Source: a virus
Virus record (IMG/VR): IMGVR_UViG_3300008113_001119
Location: 1-23,668 of that record
Direction: 5' to 3' (one strand)
Length of the DNA stretch: 23,668 nt
In this document: positions 7,653 through 14,717 of the stretch, piece by piece
Layout of the letters: each line of letters starts with the position of its first letter
How positions within the stretch are numbered: position 1 is the stretch's first letter
Notes under the pieces: model-generated
The model's database searches: none
The model's input: only the letters and a program-made list of their open reading frames with translations
Told to the model about the DNA's origin: nothing
Made by a program: the position numbers and the translations under genes

Positions 7653-8747
7653 ATGAATGTATTCTATTATCCAGACATAAATGATATATCGTTTAAAAAT
7701 GCTGAAAACAAGATAGAAAAAACTGCTATCTTCAATGAATCTCACGACTATCTAAAAATAACAGTTATTAAATCAGAATCAGCATCTTACTCTAACTATG
7801 TAGGGAGAAATAGTGGTGGAGGTGTTGGTGGAAGTTTTATTGCAGGAGAAAAAGTAAAAGATGCTATTGGTGATATAATCTTCTTATACATGCCACATCA
7901 ACTGTCAGAAACATTCCAACAAGGATACAACGTAGATTCTATTGGAATGCTCGGTGCTGCAGCAATTGGAATGTTAAATCAAAGAGGTGATACAGCATCC
8001 ATGGCAGCACAACTAAAAGATGCAGCAAATGGACTAAAACCCGAAGCAGGTCTAGCAGCAATGGCATCTGCAGTTAGTGCAGTTGCAAATATTGCTGGGG
8101 TTGGAGGTCAAGTAAATGCAAATACTATATCTCAATTGACCAAAGGTGCAATCCTAAACCCATATAAAGAATTGACCTATCAAGGTACAGATTTTAGATC
8201 ACATTCATTCTCTTTCAAACTGACAGTCAATACAGAAAGTGACATTGCTATGATCCGAAATATTTTACATTCATTGAAATTTGCAATGCATCCAGGTATT
8301 GCAGGTGCAGGTGCTGATGAGTTTAATGAGACGACTGCTGCAGCACAGAATGCACAAGGAACACAGAATCAGTCTTCTGCTGGTGCAACACCAGCATCTG
8401 CAAAATTTAATTATAAAGATCCAAATATTAGTTCTGAACGTTGGTTATTAATTCCAGATTTCTTCAAATTAGAATTAATTAGAGTTCAACCAAGTGATAA
8501 TCCATCAGAAAAATCAACTAGACAAATTTCTACACTAGTTTCATTCCCAACATACTGTGTGTTAGAAAATATGAGTATCAACTATACTCCTGATGGAAGT
8601 TATCAACCACTAAAAGGTACAGATGGAGATAGTAAGCAGGACAGAGGTGTTCTTTCTTACCAACTAGACCTACAATTTAGAGAAACTGCAATGTTAACCA
8701 AGGCAAGTTTTGGTGGTGCTAAGAAAGCACAACTAGGAGGAAGATAA
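7653..8747 (+). CDS. 48: gp48-like baseplate tail tube cap protein
   Basis: The 364-aa protein begins MNVFYYPD and has a long N-terminal region, an Ala/Gly-rich central stretch (about 100-165), then YQGTDFRSHSFSFKLTVNTESD with the Arg/Ser/Phe pattern of the tube-fold family near residue 180, and a C-terminal PTYCVLENMSINYTPDGSY and YQLDLQFRETAMLTK. That last pattern is the one seen in T4-like gp48/gp54 caps, which join the baseplate hub to the first tube ring. T4 gp48 is also about 364 aa. It directly precedes gp53, with the gp53 ATG immediately after its stop, and diverges from gp4. No strong ribosome site is visible upstream of its ATG, where the sequence belongs to the first codons of gp4. 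Confidence 0.8.
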   Translation: MNVFYYPDINDISFKNAENKIEKTAIFNESHDYLKITVIKSESASYSNYVGRNSGGGVGGSFIAGEKVKDAIGDIIFLYMPHQLSETFQQGYNVDSIGMLGAAAIGMLNQRGDTASMAAQLKDAANGLKPEAGLAAMASAVSAVANIAGVGGQVNANTISQLTKGAILNPYKELTYQGTDFRSHSFSFKLTVNTESDIAMIRNILHSLKFAMHPGIAGAGADEFNETTAAAQNAQGTQNQSSAGATPASAKFNYKDPNISSERWLLIPDFFKLELIRVQPSDNPSEKSTRQISTLVSFPTYCVLENMSINYTPDGSYQPLKGTDGDSKQDRGVLSYQLDLQFRETAMLTKASFGGAKKAQLGGR

Positions 8748-9434
8748 ATGGCAAATAATGATAAATTTTACTTTAGTCATTTACCAGATGTATGGGTCCG
8801 TATGGGTCCATCCGAAGGTAATAAGCACCCATATGTAAAAGTAAAAAATATATTCAGAAATGTAACTCTTGCAAATAACCTACAAAAAGAATTCCTACTC
8901 TTTACTCCAATCCTTATTGAAGAAGGAGATAGACCAGAAACTATTTCATATCAGTATTATGGTGACCCAGCATATGATTGGATTATTTTACTATGCAATA
9001 ACATTACAAATGTATATGATCAATGGCCATTAACAAACAATGAAATGTGGGACTATATTCAAAGACATTATCCAGATATTGATGTCAGAAATGAAATACA
9101 CCACTACGAGACGAATAAAATTCAACTCTCCAATGGTATTACTGTCTTAGAAGAGGGTTTAATTGTAAATGACAACTTCACTTATAAAAATCCAGAAACT
9201 CAAATAGTAATGAGTGGGTTATCGATTCGTCATCCAGTCACTTTATATGAACATTTAATTGCAGAGAACGAAAAGAAAAAAGAATTATACTTATTAAAGA
9301 AAACTTATCTAGGTCAGTTTATCTCAGAGTTTGATAAGTTAGTAGAATATGATGATGATGTCGAAACAGATGATGGAGCACCACTAACAAAATCAAGTAT
9401 TTCCGAATACTACATTGGTGGAAGAAATAGGTAA
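8748..9434 (+). CDS. 53: gp53 baseplate wedge protein
   Basis: The 228-aa protein matches T4 gp53: an IFRNVTLANN-like segment near the start, EEGDRPETISYQYYGDPAYDW then ILLCNNITNVYDQWP (about residues 60-105), and a C-terminal region of charged helices. Known: gp53 clamps neighbouring wedges so that they assemble around the hub. The start is firm, because AGGAGGA lies 6 nt upstream inside the last codons of gp48 and the ATG follows the gp48 stop without a gap. It is the last plus-strand gene before a bidirectional terminator. Confidence 0.92.
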   Translation: MANNDKFYFSHLPDVWVRMGPSEGNKHPYVKVKNIFRNVTLANNLQKEFLLFTPILIEEGDRPETISYQYYGDPAYDWIILLCNNITNVYDQWPLTNNEMWDYIQRHYPDIDVRNEIHHYETNKIQLSNGITVLEEGLIVNDNFTYKNPETQIVMSGLSIRHPVTLYEHLIAENEKKKELYLLKKTYLGQFISEFDKLVEYDDDVETDDGAPLTKSSISEYYIGGRNR

Positions 9435-9444
9435 AATTACTTAC

Positions 9445-9482
9445 AAAAAACCCCAGGTACGATTTTTACCTGGGGAATTTTT
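9445..9482. terminator. Bidirectional intrinsic terminator between gp53 and the leftward gp32 operon
   Basis: Stem CCCCAGGT (9451-9458) with ACCTGGGG (9468-9475), loop 9 nt, an A-run before and a T-run after. It can stop both rightward gp53 transcripts and leftward transcripts ending at 9592; the U-run is longer for the leftward direction. Confidence 0.85.
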
Positions 9483-9527
9483 CTGCCCTATCTGGGAATT
9501 TAAGGTCGATTTTGGTTTTGGGGTCTA

Positions 9528-9544
9528 CTCAAAATTATTTTGAG
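9528..9544. repeat. Short perfect hairpin in the convergent gap
   Basis: CTCAAAA and TTTTGAG separated by TTA. It lies between the terminator and the end of the leftward operon. It may be a second, weaker stop or an mRNA 3'-end stabiliser; no T-run follows on either side. Confidence 0.4.
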
Positions 9545-9591
9545 GGTCTCCTTAAAACACATCCAGATGTAACTCCACTCTTCCTTAGGTG

Positions 9592-9858
9592 TCACTGACA
9601 TACATTCACTGTCCCGATAATAGGAACACCTAGAATTGTAAGAGCCGATGCACCGCAATCAAATGCAGGTTCTCGATAGTACCGATACCTTCTCGTCTTT
9701 GGCAAGGGAATCCATCGGTTCCCATATCCATCTTGACAGACATAGACTCCATTAATTCTATCGCATCCAGGAATAGTGCCAGGTATGTACTCAACATTAT
9801 AGGCAAATGCAGGTGTACTAATAGTTAGGGCACCAAGAAAACCAAATAAGAATTTCAT
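9592..9858 (-). CDS. Small exported cysteine-containing protein, unknown function
   Basis: The 88-aa product starts with a clear Sec signal peptide: Lys2, hydrophobic core to about residue 15, and a TPAFA cleavage site after Ala19. The mature 69 residues hold four cysteines (32, 41, 68, 87), which fits two disulfides, a Gly/Tyr-rich middle with a TRRYRYYRE segment, and a hydrophobic end. No family is recognised. It is the last gene of the gp32 operon, overlapping the upstream 54-aa gene as ATGA, and is followed by a terminator. Export to the periplasm or envelope of the host is well supported by the leader. Candidate roles such as altering the envelope or blocking superinfection are guesses. 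Start ATG at 9858 has GAGGAA upstream. Confidence 0.7.
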   Translation of the reverse strand: MKFLFGFLGALTISTPAFAYNVEYIPGTIPGCDRINGVYVCQDGYGNRWIPLPKTRRYRYYREPAFDCGASALTILGVPIIGTVNVCQ

Positions 9859-10019
9859 ACTTCCTCTAGAATCACATCATACATTTGATGAAAATTAGAA
9901 GTCATATGAGCATCATCTGAAGTTTTAAACTCAAGTGCTCTACTTCTATCTAGTGTCCATTGACCATCATCTTGATAGTACAGGGTACTGTCACCGTGTT
10001 CCCTAGTTGCGATAAACAT
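9855..10019 (-). CDS. 54-aa hypothetical protein coupled to gp32
   Basis: Start taken at the ATG at 10019, which shares its A with the TGA stop of gp32, rather than the GTG/TTG-type extension inside gp32. The product (MFIATREHGDSTLYYQDDGQW onward) is acidic and soluble, with no membrane segment or recognisable motif. Its N-terminal half looks like a small beta-rich domain (xYYQDDGQWTLDRSRALEF). It sits between gp32 and the exported peptide with ATGA-type overlaps on both sides, so it should be made at a level set by gp32 translation. No function can be assigned. Confidence 0.6.
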   Translation of the reverse strand: MFIATREHGDSTLYYQDDGQWTLDRSRALEFKTSDDAHMTSNFHQMYDVILEEV

Positions 10020-10951
10020 CAATCTTCCTCCGCAAGACGTGCAAACCAACTCAGTTTATCTTCATCGTCTTCATCATCCACGGATGCAACAGTAGCAACC
10101 TTAGTAGATTTAAACGAGGTAATCTCTTCATCCCAATCAGACTTTTTAGTGGGTGCCCAGTTTTCATCCTCTTGAGTTTCAACATCGACAACCTTACGAG
10201 TAGGAGGTTTCGATGAATTCAGAACCATATCAAGACGTGCTTCCAGTTCTTCAAAAGTCTTAAAGTTCTTAGGGTCTTCAAACTCAGAAAGAGAATAGCA
10301 CTTCTTCCAAACTGCTTCCAGTTGTTCATCATCAAAATTACCGAGAGTGCTAGGAGAAGCAAACTCAGACTTATCATAGTTCCAGTAACCTTCAACCTTA
10401 CGGATCTTCAGTTTGAAGTCAGCACCCTTCCAAAGATCAAAAGGATTGACAGGTTTCTCATCCTTGAACTGAGGTTGCATTGCTTCCATCAGTTTGTCAA
10501 AGATCTTCTTACCAAACTTGTAGAGGAACACACGACCCTCATTTTCAGGGTGCAGGGGATCTTCTACAATATAGATGTTTGCATAGTAAGACAGTTTACG
10601 TTTCTGCTTACGTGCAATTTCTTTATCTGCATCACTACCACTGTTCCACAGTTGACGATTGAGTTCACCAACTGGATCCTTCTTACCAAGAGTGGTAAGA
10701 CTATTCTCAATATACCAACCACCAGGTCCTTGGAAGGCATGACTCCATACCTTTGCCCAAGGAAGTTCTTCACCTTCAGGTTCTGGAAGGAACCGAATTA
10801 CTGCATAACCATTACCCGACTTATCCATTTCGGGTTTCCAAAACCTCTCATCAGCACCACTAGAAGATTCAGGATTAGAAATCTTCTCCAATTCTTTGGT
10901 CAGTTTATCAAAAGCAGACCCAGAATTGCGCTTGAGTTGTGAAAAAGACAT
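10019..10951 (-). CDS. 32: gp32 single-stranded DNA-binding protein
   Basis: The 310-aa protein matches T4 gp32: a basic N-terminal LKRNSGSAFDKL segment for cooperative binding, a core with GYAVIRFLPEPEGEELPWAKVW (48-69) and KLSYYANIYIVEDP...ENEGRVFLYKFGKKIFDKL (119-154), and an acidic C-terminal tail ending DDEDDEDKLSWFARLAEED that recruits replication partners. Start chosen at 10951, where CGGAGAA lies 7 nt upstream; the 16-codon upstream extension lacks a ribosome site. The zinc site of T4 gp32 (one His, three Cys) is absent: the matching segment near residues 80-115 has no Cys, and the only Cys is at 218. Operon partners are gp33 and gp59 upstream, the T4 order. Its base composition is visibly richer in G/C than its neighbours, as expected for a highly expressed gene. 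Confidence 0.95.
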   Translation of the reverse strand: MSFSQLKRNSGSAFDKLTKELEKISNPESSSGADERFWKPEMDKSGNGYAVIRFLPEPEGEELPWAKVWSHAFQGPGGWYIENSLTTLGKKDPVGELNRQLWNSGSDADKEIARKQKRKLSYYANIYIVEDPLHPENEGRVFLYKFGKKIFDKLMEAMQPQFKDEKPVNPFDLWKGADFKLKIRKVEGYWNYDKSEFASPSTLGNFDDEQLEAVWKKCYSLSEFEDPKNFKTFEELEARLDMVLNSSKPPTRKVVDVETQEDENWAPTKKSDWDEEITSFKSTKVATVASVDDEDDEDKLSWFARLAEED

Positions 10952-11005
10952 TCGTATTCTCCGTATTTGTTGTATTGTGTGGATTCGTTTGATTGCCACT
11001 CATTA

Positions 11006-11034
11006 AGAGTAACACACTATTTAGGCAGTGTCAA
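11006..11034 (-). promoter_or_regulatory. Candidate sigma70-like promoter for gp32
   Basis: Read leftward, TTGACA (11034-11029), 17-nt spacer, then TACTCT (11011-11006), about 55 nt before the gp32 ATG. The -35 is perfect but the -10 is poor (3 of 6), so support is modest. The -35 overlaps the end of gp33. An independent promoter would fit the high demand for gp32. Confidence 0.3.
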
Positions 11035-11351
11035 GTGGGGATGTATGAGTTTAACTTATCAGTCATATTGTTCAGCACATCCATCATGGGTTCCCCACAG
11101 AACAGTTTAGATAAACGATTCATATTATTGACAATTTCTTTTAATTCTTCGTCAGTCTTTGCTGCAAGAGTCATTCTAGTATAGAATACTTTTTGTTTCT
11201 CAATTAAAATTTTAGTTTGTTCAATAAACTCAATCTTTTCTTCTTTATCTAAGGTCTTAAGATGTTCAACAATAGTTGATAATCTTTTATATAAAATTTG
11301 CATATCGTACATTTCTTTTTGTACGATTTCTGATCTTAAAAACTCTGACAT
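11031..11351 (-). CDS. 33: gp33-like late-transcription coactivator
   Basis: The 106-aa helical, charged protein lies between gp59 and gp32, exactly where T4 carries gene 33 (112 aa). Cyanophage gp33 is annotated at this position. Known: T4 gp33 bridges the sliding clamp and RNA polymerase at late promoters. The sequence begins MSEFLRSEIVQKEMYDMQILY and continues KEEKIEFIEQTKILIEKQKVF, which has little visible likeness to T4 gp33. It does recall small cyanobacterial proteins of the DUF1825 type, with the same SEIVQEE opening and ExxExLxERxRxF pattern. The assignment therefore rests mostly on synteny and size. It overlaps gp59 by 16 nt. Confidence 0.65.
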   Translation of the reverse strand: MSEFLRSEIVQKEMYDMQILYKRLSTIVEHLKTLDKEEKIEFIEQTKILIEKQKVFYTRMTLAAKTDEELKEIVNNMNRLSKLFCGEPMMDVLNNMTDKLNSYIPT

Positions 11352-11950
11352 GTAATCTTGTCCTTAATAACTTTTCTGTAGTCCGATACATCTACATCTA
11401 GAAAGGGAGAATAATTTTCGATCTTCTTCATTATAGATTTCCACAATGGATCTGATATGTGTTTATCAATATGTGAAACAAAAGAAAAAACTTTTTCCAA
11501 AATTACTAAAGACTCAAGACTTACAGATTTCTTTAAATATGCCTTTACAATTAAAGGATGAGTTCCTGTATTACATTGAAATAACTTATCGATATTTTCT
11601 TGATATGGAGTTGGAATTGATTTTAATAATTGCACTAGTTCAAATTCAAAAGTGTCTTTTAGTGCATGTTTTTTCTTTCTCCAGTTGTAATAATTTTTTT
11701 CTCCTTTTGGTTTAACTATATCACCTAGCCACATATCTTGCTCTGTGACGAATTGAGATACAAAGTATTCAACTAATGTATCGTAATTGTATTTATTTGC
11801 TAACTTTTCAAAAAAGTATTTGTCTTTTCTAGTATCATAAGATGTCTGTGATGCTCGACTCTTACCATTATACTGAAAAAAATTATACTTGTCAGAAGTG
11901 AAATGTAACTTCACAGACAAGTATAATTTGTAAACATCAAATCCAGTCAT
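11336..11950 (-). CDS. 59: gp59 replicative helicase loader
   Basis: The 204-aa frame matches T4 gp59 (217 aa) along its length: VYKLYLSVKLHFTSDKYN at the start, TRKDKYFFEKLANKYNYDTL, EQDMWLGDI, and a C-terminal helical domain ending near SDYRKVI. Known: gp59 binds gp32-coated forked DNA and loads the gp41 helicase. The ATG at 11950 has no visible ribosome site and the T4 protein has about a dozen more N-terminal residues. An 11-codon frame just upstream (from 11982) encodes MTQAKLVLPIV and ends in ATGA over the gp59 start; it resembles the missing N-terminus in another frame. Either a leader peptide drives coupled translation or an indel separates the true N-terminus. Confidence 0.9.
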   Translation of the reverse strand: MTGFDVYKLYLSVKLHFTSDKYNFFQYNGKSRASQTSYDTRKDKYFFEKLANKYNYDTLVEYFVSQFVTEQDMWLGDIVKPKGEKNYYNWRKKKHALKDTFEFELVQLLKSIPTPYQENIDKLFQCNTGTHPLIVKAYLKKSVSLESLVILEKVFSFVSHIDKHISDPLWKSIMKKIENYSPFLDVDVSDYRKVIKDKITCQSF

Positions 11951-11982
11951 ACGATCGGCAAAACTAACTTTGCTTGTGTCAT
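11947..11982 (-). CDS. 11-codon upstream frame at the gp59 start (leader peptide or displaced N-terminus)
   Basis: ATG at 11982 gives MTQAKLVLPIV and stops with TGA overlapping the gp59 ATG. T4 gp59 opens with a similar basic-hydrophobic strand (MIKLRMP). In the gp59 frame the same DNA would read VSFADR just before the Met, with stop codons further upstream and no start codon. Evidence for translation is only the arrangement. Confidence 0.3.
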   Translation of the reverse strand: MTQAKLVLPIV

Positions 11983-11992
11983 AAACCTGTCA

Positions 11993-12667
11993 TCAAATTC
12001 CATTACTGTTTTCTTCCTCGTACTCTTGAATATACTCTTTTAAAAGGTTAAAGTATTTTGATAGATCATTTTTAATGATGACTTGACACTCACCTTCTTC
12101 TGTTGAAATTATAGTAACGATTTGTTCGACTTTAATTCCTGTTCTTTCAAAGTACATTGCAGCATATGCTGTTTCTTGTACGAAATAATTTTCAATCCAC
12201 GATTCTTTTTTTAGTTTAGATGAGGATTTAAAATCAATTACACTAAGGATCCCATCAAACTCAGCAATACAATCAACCCTACCAGCAAGACGTAAATAAT
12301 CAGAGTAAAGAGGGGCTTCCAAAGCATGTATATTATTAATACGATTAAGAGACCCTTTGCAAATTTTGAAAAGAAACGACGATAGGACTTCCTCATCTTC
12401 ATCTTTAACAGGGGTTCCCTTAAGGTATGCTTCTATCATAGCATGAAGAGACGTGCCTCGTCTAGAGGCACGGTGTGAAATTTTATTTGCAACTTCCTCA
12501 CCAACGTTTTGTCTCCATGCAAGGATACTTTTTTTAGACCGAATAGAAGTTACTGTAGTTACAGATGGATACTTTTGTCCACTTGGAACTGGATAGAATC
12601 GTTTTCCATTTTCTTCCACGGACTCCAATTCTAATAAAGGAACTGGAGTCCCGACAAAGTTAAACAT
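11993..12667 (-). CDS. PD-(D/E)XK exonuclease of the RecB/Cas4 type
   Basis: The 224-aa protein has the single-domain RecB/Cas4-like nuclease pattern: GTSLHAMIEAYL with His75, RLAGRVDCIAEFDG with Asp132, VIDFKSS with Asp145 and Lys147, and QETAYA with Gln164 and Tyr168. The closest style is the MGME1-like exonuclease common in cyanomyoviruses. The likely role is end processing in phage recombination or host DNA breakdown, acting in the cytoplasm. It follows phoH after a 2-nt gap and precedes gp59, so it belongs to the replication operon. Catalytic residues are all present, so it should be active. Whether it degrades host or phage DNA cannot be told from sequence. Confidence 0.82.
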   Translation of the reverse strand: MFNFVGTPVPLLELESVEENGKRFYPVPSGQKYPSVTTVTSIRSKKSILAWRQNVGEEVANKISHRASRRGTSLHAMIEAYLKGTPVKDEDEEVLSSFLFKICKGSLNRINNIHALEAPLYSDYLRLAGRVDCIAEFDGILSVIDFKSSSKLKKESWIENYFVQETAYAAMYFERTGIKVEQIVTIISTEEGECQVIIKNDLSKYFNLLKEYIQEYEEENSNGI

Positions 12668-12669
12668 AA

Positions 12670-13434
12670 TTAAAAACCAAGATTAATTTTACTAATTAAG
12701 TATGAACGAACTAATCCAGAACGTACAATATCTTCAATGCCAAATTCTACACAGCAGAACTCTTCCATTGTTTCTAGAATTTTCATGAAGTCAAGAACTC
12801 CATTCTTCTCATTCTGTTTAATTAAATCAGACTGAGAAATGTCACCAGAGAAAACAATCTTACAATCTTGACCCACACGAGTGATCATAGAATCAAGTTC
12901 ATGGAAATTCAAGTTACTAAATTCATCAACAATAACAATACAATTGTCAAGAGTAACCCCACGAATATAAGAAGTGCTCCAGAATGAAATCGTTTCTTGA
13001 CCTCTTAGATTGTCATATAATAACTCAAAAGAATTATCATCTGGCATCTCAAACATATATTTTACCATATGTTTGTATGGAATTTGATAGAGTGCTGATT
13101 TATCTTCATGATCTCCAGGGAGAAAACCAATCTCTCTAGTGGGAACTAAAGAACGCACAATATAAATTTTATCGTATGGTGTATTAGGATTTAATACATC
13201 TCTGAGTGCAAGGAAAAGACTTACGAAAGTTTTCCCTGTTCCAGCAGCACCATGAAGAATAAGGTTTTTACCTTCATCCCAACACTCAAACACTTTCTTC
13301 TGACCATCAGTTAGAGGTTTGATGTCAATTAAGTGCTCATTGTTAATAGGTTTCTTCCTTCTCATCTGCTTTGCACTCATTCCGTTGCCGTTACCATTTC
13401 CGTTGGTTTTGTTCCTGCGAGTTTTTACTGGCAT
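12670..13434 (-). CDS. phoH: PhoH-like ATPase
   Basis: The 254-aa protein has Walker A GAAGTGKT at 62-69 and Walker B IVIVDE at 166-171, followed by FSGDISQSD, the sensor region typical of PhoH. The first 30 residues are basic and include an NGNGNGNG run. PhoH proteins are predicted RNA-acting ATPases of the SF1-helicase type; in marine phages they are widespread and are often discussed with phosphate stress, but the reaction during infection is unknown. It sits in the replication operon directly before the exonuclease. No phosphate-regulation (Pho box) repeats were seen upstream. Start at 13434 accepted; Met19 is an alternative. Confidence 0.92.
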   Translation of the reverse strand: MPVKTRRNKTNGNGNGNGMSAKQMRRKKPINNEHLIDIKPLTDGQKKVFECWDEGKNLILHGAAGTGKTFVSLFLALRDVLNPNTPYDKIYIVRSLVPTREIGFLPGDHEDKSALYQIPYKHMVKYMFEMPDDNSFELLYDNLRGQETISFWSTSYIRGVTLDNCIVIVDEFSNLNFHELDSMITRVGQDCKIVFSGDISQSDLIKQNEKNGVLDFMKILETMEEFCCVEFGIEDIVRSGLVRSYLISKINLGF

Positions 13435-13437
13435 AGT

Positions 13438-13668
13438 CTAGATGAATCTACTAAGGTTTGCTCGGGGGTGTGCCTTTTGCACTTTACTCATAACTTCTTT
13501 AAATCCATCGGATTGTTTTGGTTGTCCATAAGTGACACCACCAATTCCTTGAGTCCAATCTTTATCCCAGTCTGGATTTTCAAGTTTCCAAGATTCGTAC
13601 TCTGCCATTGACATGTACAATTCTTTTGTTTCACCTGTTTTCATATTCTTTACTGGATATGTAGGCAT
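13438..13668 (-). CDS. Small conserved cyanophage protein, FmdB-like but without zinc cysteines
   Basis: The 76-aa product begins MPTYPVKNMKTGETKELYMSM and has DWDKDWTQGIGG and a basic tail. The MPTY opening and the SM(A/D)E spacing recall FmdB-type zinc-ribbon proteins, but no cysteine is present, so a zinc site is impossible. It may be a degenerate relative or an unrelated look-alike. It lies just upstream of phoH with a 3-nt gap, and AAGGGAG lies before its ATG. Function unknown. Confidence 0.6.
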   Translation of the reverse strand: MPTYPVKNMKTGETKELYMSMAEYESWKLENPDWDKDWTQGIGGVTYGQPKQSDGFKEVMSKVQKAHPRANLSRFI

Positions 13669-13685
13669 TGTAACACTCCCTTACC

Positions 13686-13832
13686 TTATTTAGTTTCAAC
13701 AACTTCTGTTGTTTCTTTGAACTCTTTTTTTAATTCTTTGCGAATCTTCTGATAGAACTCCAAAATATCGTGGTTGTTATTATAAACAAGTCCACAATCT
13801 TTTGCAATTTGAATTACTTCTTGATTATTCAT
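13686..13832 (-). CDS. 48-aa hypothetical protein
   Basis: ATG at 13832 with GGAGA about 8 nt upstream gives MNNQEVIQIAKDCGLVYNNN and a helical charged C-terminal half with ELKKEFKE, ending ETK. The start overlaps the stop of the 63-aa gene as ATGA, and the reading frame fills an otherwise empty 150-nt gap in a fully packed operon. These points support a real gene. No domain is recognised; the C-terminal helix could be an oligomerisation coil. Confidence 0.6.
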   Translation of the reverse strand: MNNQEVIQIAKDCGLVYNNNHDILEFYQKIRKELKKEFKETTEVVETK

Positions 13833-14020
13833 TGTGATGTCTCCATTTCATTACTCCCAGTGACAAGTCTGACACTATTTGCTGGCACCCAAGCATCATG
13901 TTCTTCCGTACCAAGTTTATATCTAATACGAAGTTTATCTTGCTTTCGTGCTGGGTCTAAAATAATACAATAGACCCAACATGTTTGCATACCTTCTTGA
14001 TGGAGATATTCGTAGTACAT
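13829..14020 (-). CDS. 63-aa hypothetical protein next to thyX
   Basis: The product starts MYYEYLHQEGMQTCWVYCI and continues DKLRIRYKLGTEEHDAWVPANSVRLV. The alternating strand pattern with a conserved-looking WVPANSVRL end resembles small SH3/Tudor-like barrels, but this is only a visual impression. The ATG is 1 nt after the thyX stop and the stop overlaps the next gene as ATGA, so it is translated within the operon. No function assigned. Confidence 0.6.
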   Translation of the reverse strand: MYYEYLHQEGMQTCWVYCIILDPARKQDKLRIRYKLGTEEHDAWVPANSVRLVTGSNEMETSQ

Positions 14021-14021
14021 A

Positions 14022-14717
14022 TCAATCTATCCTAATGCAAGGTTGAACATTTTCCCAATCTCTACAATCACACTCACCATTACACCATCCAAGTGCTTCT
14101 GCAACTGTAGGGAACTGACAGATAAATACTTTCTTTGCTGCTTCAGCAATGTCCATGTGTTCTTTCTGAGTTCCATTAGCAGAACGAAGATTAATATAAT
14201 GAATCCATGAACGGCACGAGCCAGTCATATAGATTCTGGTTGGTACTGCCAAGGGGAGCACGAAACGTGCTGATTCCTTTGCCACTCCTGCGGCAAGCAT
14301 ATCATCATACAGATCCATAATATCTGCAAACAAGTGCTTAGTGCGACGTTCAAAACTTCTCTTGAGTTCAGGATCAAGATCATCAGTAGAGTTCTGACGA
14401 TTCTTCGTGTCCTGCTTACGAAGTTCAGGAACAGGAATCTCTTCAGTTAGAAGAGAAGCATCAGCATATCGTTGTGAAAATTCTTGATATGTGAAGGACC
14501 TATGACGCAAAATCTGAGCTGCGATCCCACGATTCGTTTCGATCTCAAGAGTCATAGTAGACTGTTCAAAAACAGACCAATGATTATGCTTAATACAATA
14601 AGCAAGCAACTTGGCATAGTTTTCGTTGTCTTGATTCGCAGGGTTGCTAACTCTAGCAATATATGCCATTGTCTTTTCTGCATCTGGTGTCACCGAAACT
14701 AAACAAACTTTAGCCAT
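14022..14717 (-). CDS. thyX: ThyX, flavin-dependent thymidylate synthase
   Basis: The 231-aa protein converts dUMP to dTMP using methylene-tetrahydrofolate and NADPH with FAD. The ThyX signature RHRSFTYQEFSQRY lies at 71-84, including Arg71-His72-Arg73, Ser81 and Arg83-Tyr84. The conserved C-terminal SCRSWIHYINLRS follows near residue 168. The length fits the family (about 220-250). It overlaps the upstream membrane-protein gene by 8 nt. Together with the glutaredoxin it supplies dTTP and reducing power for phage DNA synthesis. The tail after about residue 200 has several cysteines (GWCNGECDC), probably a phage-specific end. Confidence 0.95.
   Translation of the reverse strand: MAKVCLVSVTPDAEKTMAYIARVSNPANQDNENYAKLLAYCIKHNHWSVFEQSTMTLEIETNRGIAAQILRHRSFTYQEFSQRYADASLLTEEIPVPELRKQDTKNRQNSTDDLDPELKRSFERRTKHLFADIMDLYDDMLAAGVAKESARFVLPLAVPTRIYMTGSCRSWIHYINLRSANGTQKEHMDIAEAAKKVFICQFPTVAEALGWCNGECDCRDWENVQPCIRID

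Noticed and set aside
10322-10942. 206-codon open frame on the plus strand opposite gp32
   Set aside because: It lies wholly antisense to a confident gene with strong motifs; no start signal or recognisable domain.
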